From Corynespora cassiicola (lineage: Eukaryota; Ascomycota; Dothideomycetes; Pleosporales; Corynesporascaceae): a stretch of DNA of 64,000 nucleotides. The stretch is from NCBI GenBank assembly GCA_022059125.1, contig JAEUWY010000005.1, positions 3,472,001-3,536,000 on the forward strand, in the 5' to 3' direction. The notes below the pieces were generated by a model. That model did no database searches and was not told the origin of the DNA. It saw only the letters and a list, made by a program, of their open reading frames with translations. A program made the position numbers and the translations under genes. Of the stretch, positions 34,083-43,579 are shown piece by piece. Every line of letters starts with the position of its first letter. Within the stretch, counting starts at the first letter, position 1.

Positions 34083-35881
34083 ATGGATCCGGCGTTTGCA
34101 TGCGTGCAGGCGCGTCTGGACAGTTTCGCAGCCCCCAAGTCCAAGTCGCGTCGCACTTCCAGCCGCTCCAAGAAGGCCGCACCCAAGGCTACGCAAAAGG
34201 CAGCATGGCCACTAGAGTCGCCCTCGCCTCAGGATCTCGCATATGCCGGCTTCGTCTGGAAACCCACCTCGACCAGTCCCGACAATGTGCAGTGCTTCAA
34301 CTGCAACTGCCAGCTCGATGGCTGGGAAGAAACCGATGTGCCTGCCTACGAACACCTCACCCACTCCCCTGACTGCGGCTTCGCCGTCAATGTCTGCATC
34401 CGGCTGAGGAGCAGCGATCCTGGCAGGACAGAAGATGATCCGCTCAGCGAGCCCCTGGTGAATGCCCGGCGCCAGACTTTTGCTGATATCTGGCCTCTGG
34501 ATGCTGATGCGGGCTTTCCCAGCGTGGATCAGGTGAGTCACGCGCACTGCTCTCCACCACTTCAATAACCTACTAACACTGCGCCCAGATGGTCGCCGCC
34601 GGATGGTATTACGACCCCAGCACAGATAATCCCGATGGCGTCACTTGCCCATATTGTTCACTGTCCCTCGATGCATGGGATGCCGGCGACGATCCTCTCG
34701 AGGAGCATTGTAAACGCGCCTCCGACTGCCTCTTTTTTACATTGAAGGAATTCTATCACCCTGAGCCCAAGGCAAAGGCTACCAGAGGAAAGCGAACATC
34801 CACTAGGTCGTCAACTGCCAGCACCAAAGTTACCAAGACCAAGCGCACCACGAAAAAGAAGGCCACAAAAGAGGACTTATCCAAGCCTCTACCGCCTACA
34901 CCGGACGAGACCATGGACGATGCAACTGCCATGACTGGCGCCGAAATGACTGCCATGTCAGGTATTGAGATTGGTACCTTGCCTGATGCTGAGATCGAAG
35001 TTCCGCTCAAGGCGCCCCGGACTCGACGGGGAGCAAAACGCGCATCAGCCATGCCTGCCGATGACTCTACCATGTCCGCGGTCGAAGCCCCCATCAAAGT
35101 ACCTCGAACCAGGAAAGCACCCCAGCGCGTTTCTGCCGTCTCAAACGCTTCCACCGCATCCAGGCCTCGTGGACGTCCGAAGAGGGTTTCTACGACGTCA
35201 GAGGCTTCTGTTTCGAATACAACCACTGCCAAGGCTACACGCGGAAAGAAGCGTACAAGCGAACAATTGGACGTGGACAACACTCTTGAGCAATCACCAA
35301 AACGCAGCAAGTTCCTGGATATTGACAGCGATATGCCCGAGTCGATGTTGGAGGGAACCCAATTCATGTCGCCCCAACCCGACACTCCCGAGACGAAAGC
35401 CCCACAGACCATGGGCAACGAAATCATGGTTGCGGAGAATACAACTCCCCCTGGAAGCCCTGGAGCTCAGACACCCCAAGCAAGCACGCCCAACCCTCGG
35501 ACTCCTGAAGCTCAGACTCCTGCGGGTCTCTTCTCCGAAGATCGTAACTCATTATGGGAGCCTGTTGATATCGACAGCTTCTTTGAGAGAAAGGCAGATG
35601 AATCGGCCAATCTTCTTTCACAGATCCTGGTGGATGCGGGCTTGGACAAGGAGAATTTCGGAGCCACGAAGGACTACGCCCCTGAGGCGTTGATCGAAGC
35701 AGTCAAGACGCGCCTGACCACACCCGAGAAGAAGATGACAATCGAGGAGTGGGTTATGTACAATGCCAAGCGAGGGGAAGAGAAGCTTCGGATGGAATGC
35801 GAACGTCAAATCGCAGCCTTCGAAGCAGAGTCTAAACGAGCCTTGGCTGCCCTTGATGATGTTCCGGTCATCGGATTGTAG
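34083..35881 (+). CDS. BIR1: Bir1/survivin-type protein with two BIR domains
   Basis: Chromosomal passenger complex subunit that targets Aurora kinase and INCENP to centromeres; fungal BIR proteins are not caspase inhibitors. Exons 34083-34532 and 34589-35881 (56-nt intron) give 580 residues. BIR1 (about 25-105) has CFNCNCQLDGW and HLTHSPDCGF; BIR2 (about 125-205) has CPYCSLSLDAW and HCKRASDC, so both keep the Cys-Cys-His-Cys zinc set. The intron falls between the two. A long basic Ser/Thr/Pro linker (210-480) includes RGRPKR-type AT-hook-like patches and many SP/TP sites suited to Cdk1 phosphorylation. The C-terminal helix (EEWVMYNAKRGEEKLRMECE) probably binds INCENP/Sli15. Confidence 0.93.
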
Positions 35882-36791
35882 TAAAATCCCCGGCTTCGTT
35901 CATCGTTGCTGCTGCCCCACACTCGGCATCAGGGACCATCACTTTATGATCAACATTTGCATATGGGCGGCGTTTGGGTGCTTTTCACAATGAGCTCATG
36001 ACAAACTTGCAACTATTGCTATTGGCGCGGCGTTTCAGGACTTGGGAGATACCATGAGCGGGTGGCTTGTTCTTCAGGCACGTTTTCAGCACGGCATTCC
36101 GTGACGTTTTGCTATGACACATTGGCATGGTCGATGACAGACCTATTGTTTTGCTGGGCGGCGTTTTGTACCCTTTTGGCTTTGTTTCTTGCTTGGGTTT
36201 GGGGTTGTTGATTTTGGCATTTGGCCCTATTTCTGTTTTGACTGTTTTGTCTGTTGTCAGGATTGGGTGTCATGGACAGGCTTGGGTCAAGGCAATGCGC
36301 CTCCCTGCCTTCATCGCGGCTTGAGCGTCTTACTGGGCGAGGCCTCCAACGAGTGCCCCCCTTTGGGTCGTAATATAGCTAGGTGAGGGGAGGTGGTAGG
36401 CGGGACTTGTACCCTAGTCTCTATGTACACTCATCAATGTTTCAAACATCAACATTCTGCGACTTATGGAAGTAAGAGTGATGTTTTCCCCTGCGCACAA
36501 GATGTCAATATTGAGGTACATATTCAGTCTCAGAGAATGTTGGCCCTGGATTGCAGCCATTGTCGACTCTGTACACAATCAAGTGCCGGTTGTTGTCTAA
36601 AATTACCCAGGTATATGAGATTTGATCATTTTGATAGCCAGCTGCCATCACGTATCCCTAGTACTGGCCTCTTTGCAAGGCACCTGCGCACCTGCCTCTC
36701 GGTAGGCATTGTATCAGCGCGGCATAACACGAATGGAACGCGACATCACGTGATATCGCCATCCCATTTAACAGCGGCAGGATATCTATTG
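35882..36791. other. Convergent spacer, BIR1 / COG7
   Basis: About 900 bp; T-rich on the plus strand at 36170-36260, in keeping with the BIR1 3' UTR. No supported gene. Confidence 0.55.
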
Positions 36792-37943
36792 CTAGGTAAA
36801 GTTGCCCCGTATTCGTTGTAGATTATCCAAGAAGCCCCCAACAGCTCTCTGCTGCTGCTGCTGCTGCTGCTGTTGCTGAGGCGGGGGATCAGATCTCGGC
36901 ACACTGCCAGTGCGACTCTGCCTCTGCTGCTGTTGCTGTCGCCTACTCCGCTCGTCCTCGACAGCCCTCTGCTTCTCCTCCGCCAGCCTGACGAGCGCGT
37001 CGACAAACTTTGCCCTGGGCTTCTCTTCGACGGTGCCCTTCCACACCTGTGCCAGGTCGCGCAGGGCCTGTATGCGAACGGCGGCGGCGTCGGCGCCGTT
37101 GATCGGGTCGCCGGTGATGAGGTCGGAGATCTCGCTGCGCAGCGAGGCAGCGAACTCCTTGCCCTTTTGCTCGCGGGACTGGGCGTCGGAGCCGGGCTCG
37201 GGGCCAGAGACGGAGATGAGGGATGAGGCGAGGGAGACTTCGGAGGGGGGGAGGGACCAGTGCATGGCTTCGCCAAAGACCTTGATGACGGTTTCGAGGC
37301 GGGTGCGGACGAGGGAGAGGACGCGGAGCTGGGAGATGTATTCTGGGGTCGTCGAGGAGGGCGGCGGGGCCGCTGCTGTGCCATGTTCCGTGCCCTTGTC
37401 CTGTTGTGGTTGAGACTGGGCCGCGGGGCCTTCCTTCTGCTCGGGTGGTGCGTGGGTGGTCTCGTCTGTGGGCGCTGCTGGGTCTGCGCCAGCTGCTGCT
37501 TCCTTTACTTTTGCGTCCAAAGAGACGCCTCCAGGGAGAAACTTGTCGACTTCGTCCTGCAGCCCCTCGGTGAGGGTCTCTGTGAGGCCAATTGTCTCCC
37601 CCCGCAGCACCTCGACCTCGTATGCCAGGCGCCCGCCGCTCCGCAGGATGTCGTCAGTCAGCTGGGTGAGGATGGCCGACAGTCGCGTCGTGTGGGCATT
37701 GAGCTGCGAGAGGAGGTCCTGGGTCTGGGACGAGACGTCGGCAAGGGAGGCGGCCTGGCCCGACTTGAGCGGGCGCGCCGACACGGACGAGATGGAGAGC
37801 GCGGGGAGGGTCGCATTGAGATAGTCGGCGGGGTCGAATTGCGGCTGCAGGAAAGGTGCGAGAGCTGCATCTGCAACGTGGGTCGACCGGGAGGGGGTAG
37901 CAACAGCGGCGGTCGCGGCGGCGCCCTGCTCGGAGACGGCCAT
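36792..37943 (-). CDS. Probable conserved oligomeric Golgi complex subunit 7
   Basis: COG tethers retrograde vesicles at the Golgi. One exon, 383 residues, start ATG at 37943. The N-terminal pattern FLQPQFDPADYLNATLP followed by a coiled-coil segment (SSQTQDLLSQLNAHTTRLSA, ILRSGGRLAYEVEVLRGE) resembles fungal Cog7/Cog5 N-termini. A Pro/Gln-rich insert (about 155-205) separates it from a helical second half. Near the C-terminus is a run of ten Gln from CAG codons, then GGFLDNLQRIRGNF. It is much shorter than animal COG7 (about 770), which fits fungal forms but weakens the call. Confidence 0.55.
   Translation of the reverse strand: MAVSEQGAAATAAVATPSRSTHVADAALAPFLQPQFDPADYLNATLPALSISSVSARPLKSGQAASLADVSSQTQDLLSQLNAHTTRLSAILTQLTDDILRSGGRLAYEVEVLRGETIGLTETLTEGLQDEVDKFLPGGVSLDAKVKEAAAGADPAAPTDETTHAPPEQKEGPAAQSQPQQDKGTEHGTAAAPPPSSTTPEYISQLRVLSLVRTRLETVIKVFGEAMHWSLPPSEVSLASSLISVSGPEPGSDAQSREQKGKEFAASLRSEISDLITGDPINGADAAAVRIQALRDLAQVWKGTVEEKPRAKFVDALVRLAEEKQRAVEDERSRRQQQQQRQSRTGSVPRSDPPPQQQQQQQQQQRAVGGFLDNLQRIRGNFT
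36848..36880. repeat. CAG/CTG repeat encoding polyglutamine
   Basis: CTG trinucleotides on the plus strand, read as ten Gln in a row on the minus strand near the end of the COG7-like protein. A second Gln cluster sits at about 36919-36940. Confidence 0.85.
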
Positions 37944-38806
37944 GGTGGTCGTGTTGAGTCCAAGGCGATGGCCAGGTCCTTGCAGTCGCGCCGGAGTTAG
38001 TAGAGTCGATGGCGGCAGGGGATGGGCAGGGCTGCGGCCGTAGGCTCGGGTACTGGATCTGGGCAGGCTTCGCTCCCGCCTGCTAGCCCGCTAGCCTGCT
38101 GGCCTACTGGGGTGCCTGGCTGCGGGGAGCATGCTGCAGGAGACCTCCGTCCAGGGACTGTGCCCAGCACCCACTGGCACCCACTGGCACCCACTCTCGC
38201 CACCGGCTCTCCTTGCCCAAGGTGGGAGACGAGAGACGAGAAACACCCGAGATCCCAAGCCCGTGGCCCATTGCAACAAGGCGATTCCAATCTTCACCAT
38301 TCCCAACTGTTTTGTGGTCGGCCTCTTCGCAGCTGCTCCTCCAGCTGTGGCGGTGCCCATTGTCCAAGTACTTTATCGTACAAACCCACACACACACACG
38401 CCCCCCGCTTCTTGCATATGAGGGCCAGGACTACATTGAACGTCTGAGGGACTGCAAAAGGGCGGAGTGGGAGTCGCGGCAGCCCCAGAGGATCGTTGTG
38501 GGGCGCCCAAGCCTGCGGTGCTACTGTCCTGTTGCCTGAAGCCTGGCTTTCACCACTCAACATTAGTTCAAGGCCACAACGAACAGTGCATTTCTTACTG
38601 TGAAGCAAGCGGACGTGCCAAGCGGGCGCCTCTGGATGCTGCGCACGCTTTTGGCACCTTAAGTTTTCCGCCTGCGCCTACCCGCTGCCGTACTTCTGCC
38701 TGCACCCTCCCTCCTCAACCCGGCTGCCCACCAGCACCCACAACCCACCCTCTTTGCTACCAGGTAGATACCTTCTGAACAGCCATCCTGGACCCGGCCA
38801 GCCACC
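37944..38806. other. Divergent promoter region, COG7 / PARP-E2
   Basis: About 860 bp. Contains a 10-bp tandem repeat (CACCCACTGG, about three copies, 38166-38198) and CTAGC/CTGGC degenerate repeats near 38080-38105. A pyrimidine-rich tract (38690-38760) leads into the PARP-E2 start. Overlapping open frames on both strands are unsupported. Confidence 0.6.
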
Positions 38807-41800
38807 ATGCCGCGGCGACAGTACATTGCCGACCTTCAGAAGGCCGAGGAGGGCGTCTTTTCAATCGACCGCGTTTCCGCGGTGCAGCGGGGCGATGACG
38901 ATGGGGAATTTACCTTCAAGTGCATTGTCGATGGGGCAGAGTACCGCATATCAGCCTTGATCCCGGAGCTTTCTGAGTATCCCGCGAGCCACACCTGCAT
39001 GATATTTGCCCCGGACGACGCCCCCGCCAGCGTCGCCAGCATTCTCAACGACGCCACAGACATAGCTGGAGGCAAAACTGTCCACCAGCTGCTCGAGCTC
39101 ATTTCGCGGAAACTGTCATCGGTTGGCCTCATCGACCAAGACATGGTTGATTCTCAGGACTTTGACGATCGAGAGGACGAGGGTCACGATAGCGATGACG
39201 AGGAAGACGATGAGATGGAGGAATACTTCCCAGAGGATGACCTCCTCCCTCGGACATATGCTGCAAATTCCACGGCATCTGGCCAGGACTACGTTCAGCC
39301 CACTTCTTTATTTCGCGAGCGCATCCGTTTCGACCTGTCGCAAGCCAAGGCGGCTGGGTTCAAAGTTGGCCATCTGGGCGGCCTCATGGATGGTATGGCA
39401 TGCTACATCAGCGTTTCCTGTCGAATATCAAAGCTAGGTATATCGGAAGAGGCCATGCAAGCCTGGCAAGTGGCGCCCAACGAGTATTTGGTCGCCCTCT
39501 TTAGCTACCCCAATGGCTACAAGAGCATGGACTCTATGAAAACGTACGACGTCCCTGCAGCCCGACGAAATCTACAGGTCCGTGTTGGCATCTGCACTAC
39601 CTATAAGCCGACCATGCAAGAGGCAGTGCAGGCCTTCACCGTCTTGAACAAGGAGCAAGAGCAGCGCCGTGAGGAAGCCTCACAGGCCGAATCACAAAAC
39701 CCACCAGTGCAAAAGGGCTTCCGAAACTCGTTCATCTCCAGGCCCCTCAACGAGCTCCTCGAGGAACGCTTCGCGCAGTTGCTTCATTATCGCTACAATG
39801 GCATGAGTTGGTCAGGTGCCGAGGAGTTTTACAATGACCACATCGGATCAAACTTCGCCCATGCAGACCTGGCACTTCAGGATAAATACCTGGAAGCTGA
39901 TCTGGCCTCTGCATATCCTTCTCTGGTCACATCAGACCACATAACTCAATGCTCCGTCACCGAACACTCGCTTCCTCTGATCGGCACACAGTTCATCCTG
40001 CGGCACTTCGTGCGATGCACGGAATTCTGTCTAATCTGCTTTACCAAGATGCCAGACGATCTCCAGGCCATCAAACCATATGTATGTGACAAACCTCTAT
40101 GTTTGTACCAGTACATGTCCCTAGGATTTGGACCCAGCATTGAACACGAGATACTTTCTCAGCCGAAAGTCGTAGATCTGCTCGTTAGCTTCTGTTATAC
40201 GAGTGCGCGCATGGGCAACCTCAAACATCTCCCACAGGGTTTGAGCCTGATGGTTCCCAGTTCAAAGGCTTATGAGCAAGACTACAAGAACTTCCAGGGA
40301 TCAATGCAGTATCCAGCTGCTGGGTGGGCTGGTTCGACGATATCGCCCCCAGATATTGAACCTTCGATCGAGGGAACCGGCCAGGGAGACTTGAAGGTGC
40401 GATTTAACGCCGTCACTAACGAAATCTTGTTCGAAGACAAAAACAAACGGTGCCCTATTCGTGTGGGAGATTGGATCCTGATGCGTGTACTTGACAATCC
40501 TATCAAGTCTCTGCACTGTCGCATAATCGATACTTCGCTATATCCGTCTGTTAGAGTTTCCAAGCCGATCTCTCCGACAGCAGATGATGCCTCTATGAAT
40601 TACTACGGACCAGCGCACAGCCCCCCTTCAAACACAACCACATCACCCACAAAACCTGAGCCGGAAAAACCTCTAGTAGATGAGTTTCGACCCAGCGTGT
40701 TTGTGATTTATAATCGGAACTTTGATGAATTGAGCGATTTCGAGAAGCGTCAGGCAATCATCGCTCTGCTTTGCTTGCTTCCCAGTGTTGCGGAGATGAA
40801 GAAGTTTCTCATACGAAAACCACAATTTTCCTTGAGTGCTTGGGTCGACCGTCTTCCTCCCGCAGCTTTGGGACTTCTCCGCTGGATCATAGCCTCCAAT
40901 CGGGCATGCATTATTCAAGTCAATGAAGAGGACGGCTTCCATGGCCAAAAGGGTGAGGATCGTCTGTATGGAATGACTGGCTGGTCTCAGTTTCGGTTTG
41001 CGATGGGTGCTCCCGACAAAGAACGCCGGTTTATCAAGGCGGTGCGCACCACGACCGATCGTCTCCAACTTCAATACCCTACCCTCTTTGCTTGGCACGG
41101 TAGCCCACTCTTCAACTGGCATAGTATCATCCGCGAAGGTCTTCACTTTAATGATACCGCGCATGGCAGGGCGTATGGCCACGGCGTATACCATTCTTTG
41201 GACGTCAATACCAGCCTTGGTTATTCTGCTCAGACTGGAAGCTCCTGGCCGATGAGCGAACTAAAAGTGCATCAAGCCATGGCATTGAATGAGATTGTCA
41301 ACGCCCCTAAAGAGTTTGTAAGCTCAAGTCCTCATTTGGTAGTCGCTCAGCTCGATTGGATCCAAACTCGGTACCTCTTCGTCAAGACAGGATACGCCTC
41401 ATCTGCGAGTCAACACAATGCAGTCGTGCCCACCGAGAGGAAGCCTCTTGAATTCATCGAGCAGGATCCATCCAGAACACCGCGTGGCATTTCCGATAAC
41501 CTCGTCATTCCGATTCATGCGATTTCGGGATCTCGACGACCGAAGTCGAAAGCGACAGCAAGGCACAAGCGTCAGAAGGCCACCGGGAACAGCGTGTTTG
41601 ACCCTATTGACTTGGATGCCGACGATGATGCAGCCAGTGTAGCCACTTTGGAAGAGGATCTGCAGGTACTCGCTCATGAGTCTGATGGTATCGCTTGCGA
41701 GGAGCATTCATCTTCTTTGTTTACACCGTACTCGACAAAGGGCAAAGGTAAAGCTGGAACTGGAACCGGAGGTTTCTGGTCCAAACTGTTGCCCAAGTCA

Positions 41801-42466
41801 TCCTCTCAGGCGTCTCTTACCGACTACGTCCCGGGTACTTTGGACTATGGTACACTCCCGATGCTGAAGGAGCCATCGTATGCTACTAGTGGCGCAACCA
41901 AGCGCCTCATGCAAGATTTCAAACACCTGGTCAAGGTCCAGAATAAGGAGCCTGCACATGAGCTCGGCTGGCACATCGACAGCGACCGAACCGATAACAT
42001 GTACCAATGGATCGTGGAGCTCCACTCCTTCGATTCAACACTGCCCCTAGCCAAAGATATGAAGGCACAAGGCCACAAGAGCGTCGTCCTAGAGCTCCGG
42101 TTCGGAAAAGACTACCCCATGAGTCCTCCATTCGTCCGCGTCATCCGTCCTCGCTTCCTGGGCTTCCAGCAGGGCGGCGGTGGCCACGTGACGGCCGGCG
42201 GGGCCATGTGCATGCAGCTCCTCACCAACGACGGCTGGACGGCCGTCTCCTCCATCGAGTCTGTGCTCCTGCAGGTCCGCATGGCGATGAGCAGCCTGGA
42301 GCCCAAGCCCGCACGCCTGGAGAGGGGAACCCGCTCCGACTACGGCGTCGGCGAGGCCGTCGAGGCGTATATTCGCGCCTGCAACGCGCATGGATGGACG
42401 GTCCCTGCTGGCTTCAGAGAGATGGCGTACGGTGGCGCGGCCCCGATTTCGTCTCTTCCGTATTAG
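38807..42466 (+). CDS. RWD-PARP-E2 fusion protein (mono-ADP-ribosyltransferase with UBE2Q-like E2 domain)
   Basis: Intronless, 1219 residues. The N-terminus (about 1-110) resembles an RWD domain, followed by an acidic linker (about 118-148). A Cys-rich module at about 408-435 (CLICF, then VCDKPLCLYQY) may bind zinc and leads into SIEHEIL/VVDLLVSF, a block shared with PARP6/8. The PARP core has H764 in WHGSPLFNW and Y795 in AYGHGVYHS, and uses HGS where poly-forming PARPs have HGT, suggesting mono-ADP-ribosylation. A basic/Ser linker (900-1030) follows. The C-terminal E2 domain (about 1034-1205) has the active-site C1135 in GGAMCMQLLTNDGW, close to UBE2Q. PARPs with a UBC domain are known in fungi; their cellular role is largely uncharacterised. 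Confidence 0.9.
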   Translation: MPRRQYIADLQKAEEGVFSIDRVSAVQRGDDDGEFTFKCIVDGAEYRISALIPELSEYPASHTCMIFAPDDAPASVASILNDATDIAGGKTVHQLLELISRKLSSVGLIDQDMVDSQDFDDREDEGHDSDDEEDDEMEEYFPEDDLLPRTYAANSTASGQDYVQPTSLFRERIRFDLSQAKAAGFKVGHLGGLMDGMACYISVSCRISKLGISEEAMQAWQVAPNEYLVALFSYPNGYKSMDSMKTYDVPAARRNLQVRVGICTTYKPTMQEAVQAFTVLNKEQEQRREEASQAESQNPPVQKGFRNSFISRPLNELLEERFAQLLHYRYNGMSWSGAEEFYNDHIGSNFAHADLALQDKYLEADLASAYPSLVTSDHITQCSVTEHSLPLIGTQFILRHFVRCTEFCLICFTKMPDDLQAIKPYVCDKPLCLYQYMSLGFGPSIEHEILSQPKVVDLLVSFCYTSARMGNLKHLPQGLSLMVPSSKAYEQDYKNFQGSMQYPAAGWAGSTISPPDIEPSIEGTGQGDLKVRFNAVTNEILFEDKNKRCPIRVGDWILMRVLDNPIKSLHCRIIDTSLYPSVRVSKPISPTADDASMNYYGPAHSPPSNTTTSPTKPEPEKPLVDEFRPSVFVIYNRNFDELSDFEKRQAIIALLCLLPSVAEMKKFLIRKPQFSLSAWVDRLPPAALGLLRWIIASNRACIIQVNEEDGFHGQKGEDRLYGMTGWSQFRFAMGAPDKERRFIKAVRTTTDRLQLQYPTLFAWHGSPLFNWHSIIREGLHFNDTAHGRAYGHGVYHSLDVNTSLGYSAQTGSSWPMSELKVHQAMALNEIVNAPKEFVSSSPHLVVAQLDWIQTRYLFVKTGYASSASQHNAVVPTERKPLEFIEQDPSRTPRGISDNLVIPIHAISGSRRPKSKATARHKRQKATGNSVFDPIDLDADDDAASVATLEEDLQVLAHESDGIACEEHSSSLFTPYSTKGKGKAGTGTGGFWSKLLPKSSSQASLTDYVPGTLDYGTLPMLKEPSYATSGATKRLMQDFKHLVKVQNKEPAHELGWHIDSDRTDNMYQWIVELHSFDSTLPLAKDMKAQGHKSVVLELRFGKDYPMSPPFVRVIRPRFLGFQQGGGGHVTAGGAMCMQLLTNDGWTAVSSIESVLLQVRMAMSSLEPKPARLERGTRSDYGVGEAVEAYIRACNAHGWTVPAGFREMAYGGAAPISSLPY

Positions 42467-43579
42467 TATCTGCCGTACGTAGCATGTGGTCAGGAAATGA
42501 GTCCAAGGGAGCTTGTCGTGCTGGGGTTGATGCTTTGGGTTATAGGCGTTGGGGTAAGATGGGGGAGGAGTTGGGCAGGTATAAGGGCGTCTTATGGATG
42601 GGTTTTCATGTTCATTTTCTCACGAAGTGTTTTATTTTATTTATTTTTTTTTGGCTCTTTTTGTCGGGTGGTGGCGGTCAAAGTGAAGGGGACGGTTGAA
42701 TGACGGTTGCAGATGCGTGGTACGCCCATGATCGCTCACACGGCTCCCATATACATAGATGGCGGGCGCTGTGAGATGCGCGACAAAAAAAGGAGAGTTT
42801 TTGGTTTATTTGGATTGTCCTTGTACCCTGTTCTTTGTCTGTGATATGTGGTGTGAAGATGGTGGATAGTGTTAAGTAGCGGGGTATTTGGGATGTGCTT
42901 TCAAGCTTGGATTTCGTCCCATCTCACATCCGATCATACTGCATTGGGAAGGTGAAGAAAAGCGTTGATTGTAGTGTTCAAGAGCGATAATTACGAGGTT
43001 TTCAAGGAAGTGTTATAGGATTGTTCTTCTTTGTTTACTTGTTGTTTACCTGTTATTGCTTTTTCCTTCGTTTGTTTACAATAGCAGTTTGGCTTTTTTT
43101 TTAGCATTTCGGGCCCCGCACATAGTAAACCTCATTATGTCGGCGTTGTTTCGGTAGTGATGATCTGTTTTAAAATGAAGTCTTCGAACCTGTGGATCCA
43201 TAGGGAGGGGAAAATGGTGTTTAACCTACACCCCTTCCTTCAGAGACTCTTCTTCAGAATTAAACGCATGTACGGAAAGATAATTGTGCAAGAAATGGAT
43301 ATACAATTGCAATGATCATGGCATATACGTGATTGTCGTCTCCCGCGATTCTCGTCATCGTCAATCTCATCAGAAATGCTGCCTGCTAACCCCAAACTCC
43401 GGAACTAATGCTGTACTTTTCAACACGTCGGTCCGTACGTGTACCCATGCATGCAAAATGATAACCGTAGCGAATAATTAAAAAGAATAAAAGGCGCCGT
43501 ATCAGCGGACACAATCATCTATGCGCATGCCGCCGTCAAGGTCAGCATACACGCACAAGCCAAGGTAATACACCTGCAC
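42467..43579. other. Convergent spacer, PARP-E2 / GEN1
   Basis: About 1.1 kb, T-rich in its first half (42620-42670, 43020-43110), in keeping with 3' UTRs. No gene, tRNA or repeat recognised. Confidence 0.55.

Noticed and set aside
23403..36791. Possible biosynthetic or transport gene cluster (aquaglyceroporin, OPT transporter, alpha-galactosidase)
   Set aside because: No backbone enzyme or pathway regulator is present and the neighbours are unrelated housekeeping genes.
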